In this document: piece after piece, positions 1 to 9,223 of the stretch
Layout of the letters: each line of letters begins with the position of its first letter
How positions within the stretch are numbered: position 1 is the first letter of the stretch
Source: Flavobacterium tibetense
GTDB lineage: Bacteria > Bacteroidota > Bacteroidia > Flavobacteriales > Flavobacteriaceae
DNA length: 64,000 nucleotides
NCBI RefSeq assembly: GCF_003293845.1
Contig: NZ_QLST01000010.1
Coordinates: forward strand, 1 to 64,000
Reading direction: 5' to 3'
The notes under the pieces: model-generated
Told to the model about the DNA's origin: nothing
Databases searched by the model: none
Seen by the model: only the letters and a program-made list of their open reading frames with translations
Made by a program: the position numbers and the translations under genes

Positions 1-3000
1 GGTGAAGCGGTCATTATTGGACGTGGGGTAATAACAACCGTCACACTATCTCCTACTAGTTGTGAACATGATGGCGTAGCTGTTGTAGCCACACTTGTTA
101 GTGTAAAAGTTGTTGTACTTGAAATAGGTGGTGTCGTATAATTATTAACTCCTGTACCATCTAAAGTTACATTATAATTGTTCGTTCCGTCTGTGAATGA
201 AACAATTGCATTAGGTGTTCCTGTGAAATTCAATACCACAGAACCTCCTGAACAAGTAGCTGGATTAGCGGAACTTAGGTTTGCTGTTGGCAATGGTAAA
301 ACAGTAGCTGTACTGGTATTACTTATTGTAGCACTACAACCTGTTATAGAATTAGTAACTGTATTTAATGTTATAGTTTGGTTGCTTGTTGCTCCTGCTA
401 CTGTAACGGTAGCTTGTCCACTAGCATTTAAGGTTACTGTACTGGCTGGAACTCCAACAACTCCTGAATAAGATACAACCGCATTTGGTGTTCCTATTAT
501 TGTAAACACAACAATATTTCCACCTTCACAAATTGGCCCGTTATTCGTTACACTTGTCACAACTGGCGCTGGTAATTGTGCTGCATTACTAAATGAAGTA
601 GATGCTAATGAAGTACATGTTGCGTTACCTGCCGTTACTGTATAAGATGTTCCAACTGTCATTCCTGAAATTAACCCTCCTGCTCCAACTGTTGGTCCTG
701 TTGGGGTAAAAGTATACGTTAATGCTCCGTTGTAATTCGTAATGGTTGACGCACCATTTGAAGAACACGTAGGTGCTGTTGTTGAAATCGTTGGAACTGC
801 TGGTGTTATCAATTGGGCTGCATTAATAAATGATGCTGATGCCACTGATGTACAAGTTGTATTTCCTGCTGTAACAGTGTAACTCGTTCCAACAACCATA
901 TTCTCTATCAATCCGGCTGCCGTAATGGTTGGTCCTACTGGTGTGAAAGTATACGTTAATGTTGCATCATAATTGGTTATTTCTGTAAAACCGTCTGCCG
1001 TACAAGTTGGTGCTGTTGTAGCTACTGTTGGTACTGCTGGCGTTACTAAAATATTTTCAATACTAAATGGTGCTGTATTTATAGATGAACAACTGCCGTT
1101 ATTCGCCGCTACTTCATAACTAGTGCCAAAAGTCATTCCTAAAATCAATCCCGTACCATCAACTGTTGGTCCTACTGGCGTGAAATCATAAGTCATTCCT
1201 GCAACGTAATTCGTAATGGTCGCAAATCCAGCAGCTAAACATGTTGGTGCGGTGATTGCAATGGTTGGAACATCTGGTGTTACTAGTTGAGCTGCATTGC
1301 TAAATGCTGCAGAATCCGCTGATGTACAAGTTGTATTTTCTGCTGTTACAGTGTAACTCGTTCCAACAACCATATTCTCTATCAATCCGGCTGCCGTAAT
1401 GGTTGGTCCTACTGGTGTGAAAGTATACGTTAATGTTGCATCATAATTGGTTATTTCTGTAAAACCGTCTGCCGTACAAGTTGGTGCTGTTGTAGCTACT
1501 GTTGGTACTGCTGGCGTTACTAAAATATTTTCAATACTAAATGGTGCTGTATTTATAGATGAACAACTGCCGTTATTCGCCGCTACTTCATAACTAGTGC
1601 CAAAAGTCATTCCTAAAATCAATCCCGTACCATCAACTGTTGGTCCTGCTGGGGTGAAATCATAAGTCATTCCTGCAACGTAATTCGTAATGGTTGCAAA
1701 TCCAGCAACTAAACATGTTGGTGCGGTGATTGTAATGGTTGGAACATCAGGTGTTACTAGTTGAGCTGCATTGCTAAACGCTGCAGAATCCGCTGATGTA
1801 CAAGTTGTATTTTCTGCTGTAACAGTATAACTCGTTCCAACAACCATATTCTCTATCAATCCGGCTGCCGTAATGGTTGGTCCTGCTGGTGTGAAAGTAT
1901 ACGTTAATGCAGCATCGTAATTGGTTATCTCCGTAAAACCGTCTGCCGTACAAGTTGGTGCTGTTGTAGTCACCGTTGGTACTGCTGGCGTTACTAAAAT
2001 ATTTTCAATACTAAATGGTGCAGTATTTATAGATGAACAACTGCCGTTATTCGCCGCTACTTCATAACTGGTGCCAAAAGTCATTCCTGAAATCAATCCC
2101 GTGCCATCAACTGTTGGTCCTACTGGCGTGAAATCATAAGTCATTCCTGCAACGTAATTCGTAATGGTTGCAAATCCAGCGGCTAAACATGTTGGTGCAG
2201 TGATTGTAATGGTTGGAATATCTGGTGTTACTAGTTGAGCTGCATTGCTAAACGCTGCAGAATCCGCTGATGTACAAGTTGTATTTTCTGCTGTAACAGT
2301 ATAACTCGTTCCAACAACCATATTCTCTATCAATCCGGCTGCCGTAATGGTTGGTCCTGCTGGTGTGAAAGTATACGTTAATGTAGCATCGTAATTGGTT
2401 ATTTCTGTAAAACCGTCTGCCGTACAAGTTGGTGCTGTTGTAGCCACCGTTGGTACTGCTGGCGTTACTAAAATATCTTCGATACTAAATGGTGCTGTAT
2501 TTACTGATGAACAACTGCCGTTATTCGCCGCTACTTCATAACTGGTGCCAAAAGCCATTCCTGAAATTAATCCCGTGCCATCAACTGTTGGTCCTACTGG
2601 CGTGAAATCATAAGTCATTCCTGCAACGTAATTCGTAATGGTCGCAAATCCATTCGCTAAACATGTTGGTGCGGTGATTGTAATGGTTGGAATATCTGGT
2701 GTTACTAGTTGGGCTGCATTGCTAAACGCTGCAGAATCCGCTGATGTACAAGTTGTATTTCCTACTGTTACAGTGTAACTCGTTCCAACAACCATATTCT
2801 CTATCAATCCTGCTGCCGTAATGGTTGGTCCTGCTGGTGTGAAAGTATACGTTAATGTTGCATCGTAATTGGTTATTTCTGTAAAACCGTCTGCTGTACA
2901 AGTTGGTGCTGTTGTAGCTACTGTTGGTACTGCTGGCGTTACTAAAATATCTTCAATACTAAATGGCGCTGTATTCACTGATGAACAACTGCCGTTATTC

Positions 3001-5462
3001 GCCGCTACTTCATAACTCGTACCAAAAATCATTCCTGAAATCAATCCCGTACCATCAACTGTTGGTCCTACTGGCGTGAAATCATAAGTCATTCCTGCAA
3101 CGTAATTCGTAATCGTTGCAAAGCCTGCAGCTAAGCATGTTGGTGCTGTGATTGTAATGGTTGGAACATCAGGAACTGCTAAAATATCTTGAACCGTGAA
3201 AGGTGTTGAGTCTGCCGATGTACAATCTCCGTTATCTGCATTCACCACATAACTTGTCCCAAATACAACATTTTCTATCAATCCTGTTGCCGTAATGGTT
3301 GGTCCTGCTGGTGTGAAAGTATACGTTAATATAGCATCGTAATTGGTTATTTCTGTAAAACCGTCTGCTGTACAAGTTGGTGCTGTTGTAGCCACCGTTG
3401 GTACTGCTGGTGTTACTAAAATATCTTCAATACTAAATGGCGCTGTATTCACTGATGAACAACTGCCGTTATTCGCCGCTACTTCATAACTGGTGCCAAA
3501 AGTCATTCCTGAAATCAATCCCGTACCATCAACTGTTGGTCCTGTTGTGGTGAAATCATAAGTCATTCCTGCAACGTAATTCGTAATGGTCGCAAATCCA
3601 GCGGCTAAACACGTTGGTGCCGTGATTGTAATGGTTGGAACATCAGGAACTGCTAAAATATCTTGAACCGTGAATGGTGTTGAGTCTGCCGATGTACAAT
3701 TTCCATTGTCTGCATTAACCACATAGCTTGTCCCAAATACAACATTCTCTATCAACCCAGCTGCCGTAATGGTTGGTCCCGCTGGTGTGAAGGTATAAGT
3801 TAATGTAGCATCGTAATTCGTTATTGTTGCAAATCCTGCTAATACACAAGTTGGGGCTGTTACATCAATTGTTGAAACATCAGGTATAACACTAACAACA
3901 ACTGTAATTGTTTCATTTAATACAACAATACAGCTACCGATGGCGATTTCAGATACTTCTATGGTGGTATCTGCTGTTACAGCTGGAATTGTAATTATTA
4001 CTTCCCCTGATGCATTAAATGTTTCTGTTTGAATTGCTCCACCATTAATAGTGTATTCAACCGTTGCTCCTGCACTACCTTCTAGGGTAAAAACAGCGTC
4101 TTCACCTTCGCAAATAGGGGTAATTGCACTTAAATTTGTAAAAGTTGGCGCATCGGCAATAGTAATAGTTCCTTGAAGTGTTAATTCTGGTGAACAACCC
4201 ACTGAAGAAACCGTATAAGTAAACGAACCAGTTGTTGAAGGTGTTCCGCTTATGGTTAAAATTCCTGATGCAATTGTTGTTGTAACCCCTGCTGGCAAAT
4301 CCACAACTGTTACATTCGTGGCATCACCACCAAAAGTATACGTAATATCTGTGATTGTTTCCCCTAAGCAAATCGTTTGATTAGTAGTCTCTGTAGCTGA
4401 TGTTAAATCTAATTGACAAGTAGGAACTACACAATCGACTATAACGTTGATTACCTGAAAATCACCTCCACAAGTTCCTAGAGTAGGCTCAACTCCAATA
4501 AAAGTAGTTGCTGTGGGAGAAAAATTAGCTAAATCAGTAATTGGATCAAAATTTTCATCAACAACTACAAAAGTAAATGATGCAGGATCATATGGTGCTA
4601 CGATAGCCGCTAAAACATCGTTTAAATTAAAAACAGGATTACACTCACCAGGTGGGCCTACTAAAGGACCTACAGGGTTAGATGGAACTGCAACACTAAA
4701 TTGCACTTCAACATCATCGGTTGCTACATCTGAACATCCCGGTCTTGTAACTTCAACAGACCAAGTTCCACTCTGATTAACAACTGTGGTATTAGTAGTT
4801 GTTGTATATTGAAAAACTCCATTAAAAAACCATGAATACACAGGAGAACCTGCAGCTGTTGGTGCTTGTAAAAAATTAGCAGTTAATGTTGTACTTGTTG
4901 TTGAGCCGCAAAATGGTAAATCGGGACCTAAAGTAACACCACAAACTATTGAACAACTCAATGCGCCAGAACCTCCAGTTTGATTTAAAGTATATGTACC
5001 CGCTTGATTAGAAAAATTTGTAACTAATAGCATGTAATATTGACCCGCAATTGCACCTGGTATATTAACTTGTTCTGTTGCTGCAGCAGAAAAACTACAA
5101 TCAACAACATTATTAGGTCCTGTATAACCTGGTGAATAAATTGCCAAGTTATTACAAATATTACTAAGTGAGTTAAAAGGTCCCCAAAGAATAAAGTCAA
5201 CATCAATACCTCCCCCAGTTGCATTAGAAGTTTGAAACAAAGTCATATCAATATTTCCAGAAGTACCAACTTGAAGATAAAACCAAGCAGGATTAGGTGT
5301 TGAGCCCAAACAACCCAAAGACCCAAAACTCGGTACTCCAGTAGTATTAACAAATGGACCTTGATTCCCAGAACACATTGCAGCTGCATTTTCACAAGTA
5401 GGTGATTGCGCCAATGCAAAACTTGAAAATATTAAAAATATGTAAAAGTATAATTTCTTCAT
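1..5462 (-). CDS. Giant repetitive secreted adhesin-like protein (N-terminal part, runs off left edge)
   Basis: This minus-strand frame is open from the ATG at 5462 to the window edge, about 1,820 codons, without a stop; I checked the phase at several points (around 4439, 1229 and 368). The protein begins MKKLYFYIFLIFSSFALAQS, a signal peptide. Residues of about 20-200 form a Cys-containing N-terminal domain seen in flavobacterial surface proteins. Several Ig-like beta domains follow, then 14 tandem 79-aa Ig-like repeats, then further different Ig-like domains at the left end. Composition is rich in Thr, Val, Ala, Gly and Asn, as in large T9SS-exported adhesins such as SprB. The C-terminus, where a T9SS sorting signal would lie, is outside the window. 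The gene starts only 4 bp after the upstream small secreted protein, so the two are probably co-transcribed. The adhesin role is inferred from architecture; the coding frame is certain. Confidence 0.88.
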   Translation of the reverse strand, partial: MKKLYFYIFLIFSSFALAQSPTCENAAAMCSGNQGPFVNTTGVPSFGSLGCLGSTPNPAWFYLQVGTSGNIDMTLFQTSNATGGGIDVDFILWGPFNSLSNICNNLAIYSPGYTGPNNVVDCSFSAAATEQVNIPGAIAGQYYMLLVTNFSNQAGTYTLNQTGGSGALSCSIVCGVTLGPDLPFCGSTTSTTLTANFLQAPTAAGSPVYSWFFNGVFQYTTTTNTTVVNQSGTWSVEVTRPGCSDVATDDVEVQFSVAVPSNPVGPLVGPPGECNPVFNLNDVLAAIVAPYDPASFTFVVVDENFDPITDLANFSPTATTFIGVEPTLGTCGGDFQVINVIVDCVVPTCQLDLTSATETTNQTICLGETITDITYTFGGDATNVTVVDLPAGVTTTIASGILTISGTPSTTGSFTYTVSSVGCSPELTLQGTITIADAPTFTNLSAITPICEGEDAVFTLEGSAGATVEYTINGGAIQTETFNASGEVIITIPAVTADTTIEVSEIAIGSCIVVLNETITVVVSVIPDVSTIDVTAPTCVLAGFATITNYDATLTYTFTPAGPTITAAGLIENVVFGTSYVVNADNGNCTSADSTPFTVQDILAVPDVPTITITAPTCLAAGFATITNYVAGMTYDFTTTGPTVDGTGLISGMTFGTSYEVAANNGSCSSVNTAPFSIEDILVTPAVPTVATTAPTCTADGFTEITNYDAILTYTFTPAGPTITATGLIENVVFGTSYVVNADNGDCTSADSTPFTVQDILAVPDVPTITITAPTCLAAGFATITNYVAGMTYDFTPVGPTVDGTGLISGMIFGTSYEVAANNGSCSSVNTAPFSIEDILVTPAVPTVATTAPTCTADGFTEITNYDATLTYTFTPAGPTITAAGLIENMVVGTSYTVTVGNTTCTSADSAAFSNAAQLVTPDIPTITITAPTCLANGFATITNYVAGMTYDFTPVGPTVDGTGLISGMAFGTSYEVAANNGSCSSVNTAPFSIEDILVTPAVPTVATTAPTCTADGFTEITNYDATLTYTFTPAGPTITAAGLIENMVVGTSYTVTAENTTCTSADSAAFSNAAQLVTPDIPTITITAPTCLAAGFATITNYVAGMTYDFTPVGPTVDGTGLISGMTFGTSYEVAANNGSCSSINTAPFSIENILVTPAVPTVTTTAPTCTADGFTEITNYDAALTYTFTPAGPTITAAGLIENMVVGTSYTVTAENTTCTSADSAAFSNAAQLVTPDVPTITITAPTCLVAGFATITNYVAGMTYDFTPAGPTVDGTGLILGMTFGTSYEVAANNGSCSSINTAPFSIENILVTPAVPTVATTAPTCTADGFTEITNYDATLTYTFTPVGPTITAAGLIENMVVGTSYTVTAENTTCTSADSAAFSNAAQLVTPDVPTIAITAPTCLAAGFATITNYVAGMTYDFTPVGPTVDGTGLILGMTFGTSYEVAANNGSCSSINTAPFSIENILVTPAVPTVATTAPTCTADGFTEITNYDATLTYTFTPVGPTITAAGLIENMVVGTSYTVTAGNTTCTSVASASFINAAQLITPAVPTISTTAPTCSSNGASTITNYNGALTYTFTPTGPTVGAGGLISGMTVGTSYTVTAGNATCTSLASTSFSNAAQLPAPVVTSVTNNGPICEGGNIVVFTIIGTPNAVVSYSGVVGVPASTVTLNASGQATVTVAGATSNQTITLNTVTNSITGCSATISNTSTATVLPLPTANLSSANPATCSGGSVVLNFTGTPNAIVSFTDGTNNYNVTLDGTGVNNYTTPPISSTTTFTLTSVATTATPSCSQLVGDSVTVVITPRPIMTAS
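561..3878 (-). repeat. Tandem array of 14 coding repeats of 237 bp (79 aa)
   Basis: A landmark GGTCC(T/C) (encoding the GPT turn) recurs at 694, 931, 1168, 1405, 1642, 1879, 2116, 2353, 2590, 2827, 3064, 3301, 3538 and 3775. Every interval is exactly 237 bp, so there are no indels across 14 units. Each unit starts at V-P-T and has two cysteines (about positions 11 and 61), the conserved ITNY strand, YxFTPxGPT and GTSYxV. Two types alternate: one with GPTVDGTGLI (1168, 1642, 2116, 2590, 3064, 3538) and one with GPTITAxGLIEN (the others except 694), giving a 474-bp higher-order repeat. The two most N-terminal GPTITA units are a variant (NADNG, VQDILAVPD); the last unit (694) is divergent. Central units are nearly identical at DNA level, pointing to recent duplication or gene conversion. 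Confidence 0.95.
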
Positions 5463-5466
5463 CTTA

Positions 5467-5886
5467 CTATTTTAGATAGGAAAAATGCTTCCAATTTGAC
5501 GCTTCAGTACAACTCTTTGATTTTACAATAACTCTCCATTTAAAACACTTGGCCATCATATTATCAAGATTAAACAAAAAACTTCCTTTACTTTTAAAAT
5601 CAGACTTATCGGAACTTATAATTATAGTTTCCTTAAAATCTGTAGCTGTTTCACCATTAAAACAATCAAAAATAGGGACTACTTCAATAGTCACTGTTAA
5701 ATCTTTGTTTAATTTAAGTTTTGAAAAATCCCATTTCATTTGCGCTTCTTGAAGCGATTCTAATAAGTCACTCTTAGCTGGAGAAACATTTATTTGGTAA
5801 TTAAAGTCACAATTACTATTTTGTTCTTGAGAATTACTCAAAAAGGTACTCAAAACAAAAAGCATTGTAAGGAAACATTTTTTCAT
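5467..5886 (-). CDS. Small secreted protein of unknown function upstream of the adhesin
   Basis: The 139-aa product begins with a clear signal peptide (MKKCFLTMLFVLSTFLSNSQ) and is otherwise a small, mostly beta-strand-like protein with four cysteines in the mature part, which could form disulfides. I do not recognise a family. The stop codon lies 4 bp before the adhesin start, so it is almost surely the first gene of a two-gene operon. A TAAATTTG motif (minus strand, 5916-5923) sits about 30 bp upstream of the start and fits a Bacteroidetes -7 box. It may be an accessory or partner of the large surface protein; this is inference from position only. Confidence 0.7.
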   Translation of the reverse strand: MKKCFLTMLFVLSTFLSNSQEQNSNCDFNYQINVSPAKSDLLESLQEAQMKWDFSKLKLNKDLTVTIEVVPIFDCFNGETATDFKETIIISSDKSDFKSKGSFLFNLDNMMAKCFKWRVIVKSKSCTEASNWKHFSYLK

Positions 5887-5915
5887 TATTGTTATGATTT
5901 TGGTTTACAACTGCA

Positions 5916-5923
5916 CAAATTTA
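5916..5923 (-). promoter_or_regulatory. Putative -7 box (TAAATTTG) of the adhesin operon
   Basis: An exact TAnnTTTG match on the minus strand, about 30 bp before the start of the small secreted protein. No convincing TTG -33 element lies 17-23 bp upstream of it. Confidence 0.35.
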
Positions 5924-5995
5924 ACAATTAATTAAATTTTAGCATTTGTTTTTCTAATATTTAACATTTGAAATTTTTTATAAAACTTAAATACT

Positions 5996-6003
5996 TATCT
6001 TTG
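5996..6003 (+). promoter_or_regulatory. Putative -7 box (TATCTTTG) of folE
   Basis: An exact TAnnTTTG match 30 bp before the folE start. The nearest TTG (5968-5970) is 25 bp away, somewhat far for a -33 element, so only the -7 box is well supported. Confidence 0.45.
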
Positions 6004-6033
6004 CACCTTTAAAATTGCTTCACACAAAAAACA

Positions 6034-6705
6034 ATGAATACAAACGAAGATTTACACGACGAAATAGGCAATAATCATGTTGCTACTAGTGCAGAAACTC
6101 CTTTGAGAAAAGATGCTTTTCAATTAACGGATGACCAAAAAATTGAACTGATTAAAAAAGACGTTGAAAGCATTCTGAACACTTTAGGAATGGATTTAAC
6201 TGACGATAGTTTAAAAGGAACTCCAAACCGAGTAGCAAAAATGTTTGTGAAAGAAATTTTTGGAGGACTAAATCCAAACAAAAAACCTGGAAGTTCTACT
6301 TTTGATAATAAATACAAATACAATGAAATGCTAGTGGAAAAAAACATTGTGGTTTATTCTACTTGTGAACACCATTTGCTTCCTATTGTAGGTCGCGCTC
6401 ACGTGGCTTATATTTCGAATGGAACGGTTGTTGGTTTATCAAAAATGAACCGCATTGTGGATTATTATGCCAAAAGACCTCAAGTGCAAGAACGTTTGAA
6501 TATTCAAATTGTACAAGAATTACAAAAAGTTTTAGGAACAGAAGATGTGGCTTGTGTGATTGATGCCAAACATTTATGCGTGAATTCAAGAGGCATTCGC
6601 GATATTGAAAGTAGCACGGTTACAGCTGAATTTGGTGGAAGATTCAAAGAAGAAAAAGTAAGAAGAGAGTTTTTGGATTATATTAAGTTGGATACGCAGT
6701 TTTAG
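6034..6705 (+). CDS. folE: GTP cyclohydrolase I
   Basis: The enzyme converts GTP to 7,8-dihydroneopterin triphosphate, the first step of tetrahydrofolate/pterin synthesis, in the cytoplasm as a homodecamer. The 223-aa product shows the family hallmarks: GTPNRVAKM, STCEHHLLP with the zinc ligands Cys111 and His114, the GLSKMNRIVDYYAKRPQVQE block, and the second zinc cysteine Cys182 in AKHLCVNSRG. The N-terminal 30 residues form a variable extension normal for the type I enzyme. It appears monocistronic: the next gene, cysS, is 397 bp away. The identification is secure. Confidence 0.97.
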   Translation: MNTNEDLHDEIGNNHVATSAETPLRKDAFQLTDDQKIELIKKDVESILNTLGMDLTDDSLKGTPNRVAKMFVKEIFGGLNPNKKPGSSTFDNKYKYNEMLVEKNIVVYSTCEHHLLPIVGRAHVAYISNGTVVGLSKMNRIVDYYAKRPQVQERLNIQIVQELQKVLGTEDVACVIDAKHLCVNSRGIRDIESSTVTAEFGGRFKEEKVRREFLDYIKLDTQF

Positions 6706-6711
6706 TTTGGG

Positions 6712-6938
6712 TGATGGGTGTTTGGTGATGGGTGATAGGTTTTGGCTAAACTTCGTTTAGCGGTTACCAAGGTTAGGAGATTCCTCGCAAGCTCGGAATG
6801 ACAAATGAAGGATGTTGGATGCTGGATGCTGGATGATGGAAGATGGAAGTGGGATGATGGAAGTTAAAACTTAAACAACTAACAATAAACCATAAACAAC
6901 AAACTTGAAACTTGAAACTTGAAACTTGAAACTAATAA
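6712..6938. repeat. Low-complexity intergenic DNA with short tandem repeats
   Basis: No gene is seen in the first half of the folE-cysS gap. It holds degenerate direct repeats of GGTGATGGGTG, GGATGCTGGATG and GATGGAAG type, a small hairpin GCTAAAC-TTC-GTTTAGC (about 6744-6760), and a tandem 8-mer CTTGAAAC repeated about four times (about 6903-6933). Such text-like simple-sequence DNA is common in flavobacterial intergenic regions. Confidence 0.7.
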
Positions 6939-6941
6939 ACT

Positions 6942-7083
6942 AGCCCTGATAGGAATGAAAAGCCCGGAGCAAGAAAAATTTAGTTTTTGTTGTGGTAAAA
7001 ATGCGACCTAAGAAGCACTTCTTACCACTTAGAAAAACAAATTTTTATGTGAGGACTTGTAATGGATAGCAGGAAGTAGCTCC
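6942..7083 (+). ncRNA. Candidate structured RNA / repeat element upstream of cysS
   Basis: The segment runs from AGCCCTGATAGGAATG to GGATAGCAGGAAGTAGCTCC. The ends pair (AGC with GCT, CCTG with CAGG). Inside is a long hairpin: AAAAATTT (about 6975) pairs with AAATTTTT (about 7039), separated by a one-base bulge from GTTTTT pairing with AAAAAC, and GGTAA pairs with TTACC further in. I recall that sequences with this AGCCC(T/C)GAT ... GGATAGCAGGAA-TAGCTCC frame recur between genes in many Flavobacteriia; whether it is the Rfam Flavo-1 class is a guess I cannot test here. The plus strand is assigned from that recollection. It ends 19 bp before cysS and may alternatively be a mobile palindromic element. 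Confidence 0.55.
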
Positions 7084-7102
7084 AAAAAAAGTTTATAATA
7101 TT

Positions 7103-8584
7103 ATGGAATTATACAAAACACAACAATTAAAAGTTTACAATACGCTTTCGGGAGAAAAGGAAGCCTTTACCCCTATTCATGAAGGAAATATTGGCATGTA
7201 TGTTTGTGGACCAACGGTTTACAGCAATGTGCATCTTGGAAACGTGCGTACTTTTATGAGTTTTGATGTGATTTTCCGCTATTTACAACATTTAGATTAT
7301 AAAGTTAGATACGTTAGAAATATTACGGATGCCGGACATTTAACCGATGATGGCGATGTAGATAACGACCGTTTTGTGAAGCAATCCCGATTAGAAAAAT
7401 TAGAACCTATGGAAATCGTACAGAAATATACGGTGGATTTTCATAAGGTTTTAGATACTTTTAATTTTTTACCGCCAACGATTGAACCGACGGCGACTGG
7501 ACATATTTTAGAACAAATTGAATTGACTCAAAAGTTAATTGATTTAGGTTTTGCTTACGAAAGCAATGGTTCGGTGTATTTTGATGTGTTTGCTTACAAC
7601 CAAAAAGGGATGAATTACGGCGAATTGAGTAACCGAAATATCGATGAACTTTTTGCCAATACACGCGATTTAGACGGACAAAGCGAGAAGAAGAATCCGC
7701 AAGATTTTGCGCTTTGGAAAAATGCTTCTCCGGCTCACATTATGCGATGGAATTCGCCTTGGGGTGAAGGATTTCCAGGTTGGCATTTAGAATGTACCGC
7801 AATGAGCACCAAATATTTAGGCGAAACTTTCGATATTCACGGTGGTGGAATGGATTTGAAATTTCCACATCATGAATGTGAAGTAGCGCAAGGAAAAGCG
7901 TGTAACGGACATTCGCCAGTGAAGTATTGGATGCATACCAATATGTTAACGATGAACGGTTTACGTATGAGTAAATCGACAGGAAATTATATTCTTCCAA
8001 TGGAATTGGTTACAGGTGAAAATTCGTTCTTTGAGAAGCCATTTGCTCCTAATATTGTACGTTTTTGTTTTTTACAAGCACATTATAGAAGTGTTTTGGA
8101 TATTTCCAATGATGCGATGTTAGCCAGTGAAAAAGGATTCCAACGTTTGATGGATGGTATTACACTTTTAAACCGTTTACCAAGTAGTAACCAATCGACT
8201 TTAGATATTGAAAACTGGAGACAAAGTTGCTACAATGCCATGAATGATGATTTCAATACGCCCATTTTAATTGCGAATTTATTTGAAGGTGTTCGTTTTA
8301 TTAATTTGGTTAACGATGGTAAAGAAACTTTAACGCAGGAAGCTATTGATTTATTAAAAACGACTCTTTATGCTTTCGTTTTTGATGTATTGGGCATTAG
8401 AAGTGAAAGAGTGGCTTCAGATTCCACCAGTAAATTAGAAGGTGTTGTTAACATGCTAATCGAAATGCGAAACGAAGCTAGAGCTAATAAAAACTGGGCT
8501 TTATCAGATGAAATTAGAGACCGATTACTAGCTTTAAACATCCAATTAAAAGACGGAAAAGAAGGAACAACATTTAGTATTTAA
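7103..8584 (+). CDS. cysS: Cysteinyl-tRNA synthetase
   Basis: A class I aminoacyl-tRNA synthetase charging tRNA-Cys. The 493-aa length fits the family. Visible hallmarks are [19 protein letters not shown] near the N-terminus (zinc ligand Cys35; HLGN at 44-47 is the HIGH motif), the zinc-binding region [10 protein letters not shown] ... [15 protein letters not shown], and the KMSKS-type loop RMSKSTGN at residues 288-295. The C-terminal anticodon-binding part ends with [20 protein letters not shown], typical of CysS. The ATG at 7103 is preceded by an A-rich leader and no Shine-Dalgarno site. A hairpin terminator follows, then yidD. Confidence 0.98.
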   Translation: MELYKTQQLKVYNTLSGEKEAFTPIHEGNIGMYVCGPTVYSNVHLGNVRTFMSFDVIFRYLQHLDYKVRYVRNITDAGHLTDDGDVDNDRFVKQSRLEKLEPMEIVQKYTVDFHKVLDTFNFLPPTIEPTATGHILEQIELTQKLIDLGFAYESNGSVYFDVFAYNQKGMNYGELSNRNIDELFANTRDLDGQSEKKNPQDFALWKNASPAHIMRWNSPWGEGFPGWHLECTAMSTKYLGETFDIHGGGMDLKFPHHECEVAQGKACNGHSPVKYWMHTNMLTMNGLRMSKSTGNYILPMELVTGENSFFEKPFAPNIVRFCFLQAHYRSVLDISNDAMLASEKGFQRLMDGITLLNRLPSSNQSTLDIENWRQSCYNAMNDDFNTPILIANLFEGVRFINLVNDGKETLTQEAIDLLKTTLYAFVFDVLGIRSERVASDSTSKLEGVVNMLIEMRNEARANKNWALSDEIRDRLLALNIQLKDGKEGTTFSI

Positions 8585-8594
8585 TCATAAAATA

Positions 8595-8619
8595 AAGAAT
8601 CTCCTAGAGGTTCTTTTTT
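8595..8619 (+). terminator. Rho-independent terminator after cysS
   Basis: AAGAATCTC pairs with GAGGTTCTT (9 bp with one G-U pair) around a CTA loop, followed by a T run. It lies between the cysS stop and the yidD start, so yidD would need read-through or its own promoter. Confidence 0.75.
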
Positions 8620-8625
8620 CTTATT

Positions 8626-8883
8626 ATGTGTAGTAAACCAAAATCCATTTATCCAAAAACCCTGAAACAATGGATTGTTTTTCCTTTGGTGCTACTTGTA
8701 CGTTTTTACCAAGTTGGCATCTCTCCTTTTACTCCTGCTACTTGTCGGTTTGAACCTACTTGTTCTACTTATACCATTCAAGCATTACAAAAACATGGGA
8801 TATTTAAGGGAAGTTGGTTGGCAATAAAGCGCATTTTTAGTTGTCATCCTTGGGGTAAAAGTGGGTATGATCCGGTTCCTTAA
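8626..8883 (+). CDS. yidD: Membrane protein insertion efficiency factor YidD
   Basis: YidD is a small inner-membrane-associated protein thought to help YidC-dependent membrane protein insertion. The 85-aa product contains the diagnostic [28 protein letters not shown] and [13 protein letters not shown] segments, including the three conserved cysteines. It lies 41 bp downstream of cysS, beyond a terminator hairpin. Here it is not beside rpmH/rnpA/yidC as in many bacteria. Length and motifs match the family, so the call is firm. Confidence 0.95.
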   Translation: MCSKPKSIYPKTLKQWIVFPLVLLVRFYQVGISPFTPATCRFEPTCSTYTIQALQKHGIFKGSWLAIKRIFSCHPWGKSGYDPVP

Positions 8884-8890
8884 GGTTTTT

Positions 8891-9045
8891 ACACAGAGTT
8901 TTTTTTGATTTAGATTGTGTTGAATAGAGTTTCACAGAGCGTATCACTTTGCTTCTTTAAATGTATTACGATAAAATTACACAGAGATACACAGAGTTTT
9001 TTTGATTTTGATTGTGTTGAGTAGAGCGACACAGAGCGTTTCACT
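8891..9045. repeat. Imperfect 58-bp direct duplication in yidD-lgt gap
   Basis: Two copies, 8891-8948 and 8989-9045, share the pattern ACACAGAGTTTTTTTGATTT, ATTGTGTTGA(A/G)TAGAG and CACAGAGCGT(A/T)TCACT. An extra ACACAGAG lies just before the second copy. The rest of the 340-bp gap (to 9223) is AT-rich and shows no gene; part (about 9060-9085) resembles an AATCTGTGTTCC sequence also seen near 54980. Confidence 0.8.
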
Positions 9046-9223
9046 TATCTAATTTTTAAATTATTTAATTTTTTTCAATCTGTGTTCCTAATTTTTTGTT
9101 GCAAGTTTCAAGTTTGAAGTTGATTTTTGAAATTGATATTGCCTTTGTAAATTTCTTATCGCAATTTTAACAGGTTTACCAATAATAATATTTATTTTTA
9201 CGCTTTAATCAGATATAAAAATT

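Noticed and set aside
178..471. Plus-strand open frame inside the adhesin region
   Set aside because: It is the reverse complement of a Thr/Val-rich coding region in continuous frame; no promoter or homology supports it. The same holds for 4513-4776.
561..3878. Regular repeats that might suggest a CRISPR array or satellite DNA
   Set aside because: The period is 237 bp, a multiple of three, the reading frame is open through all units, and there are no short repeats separated by unique spacers.
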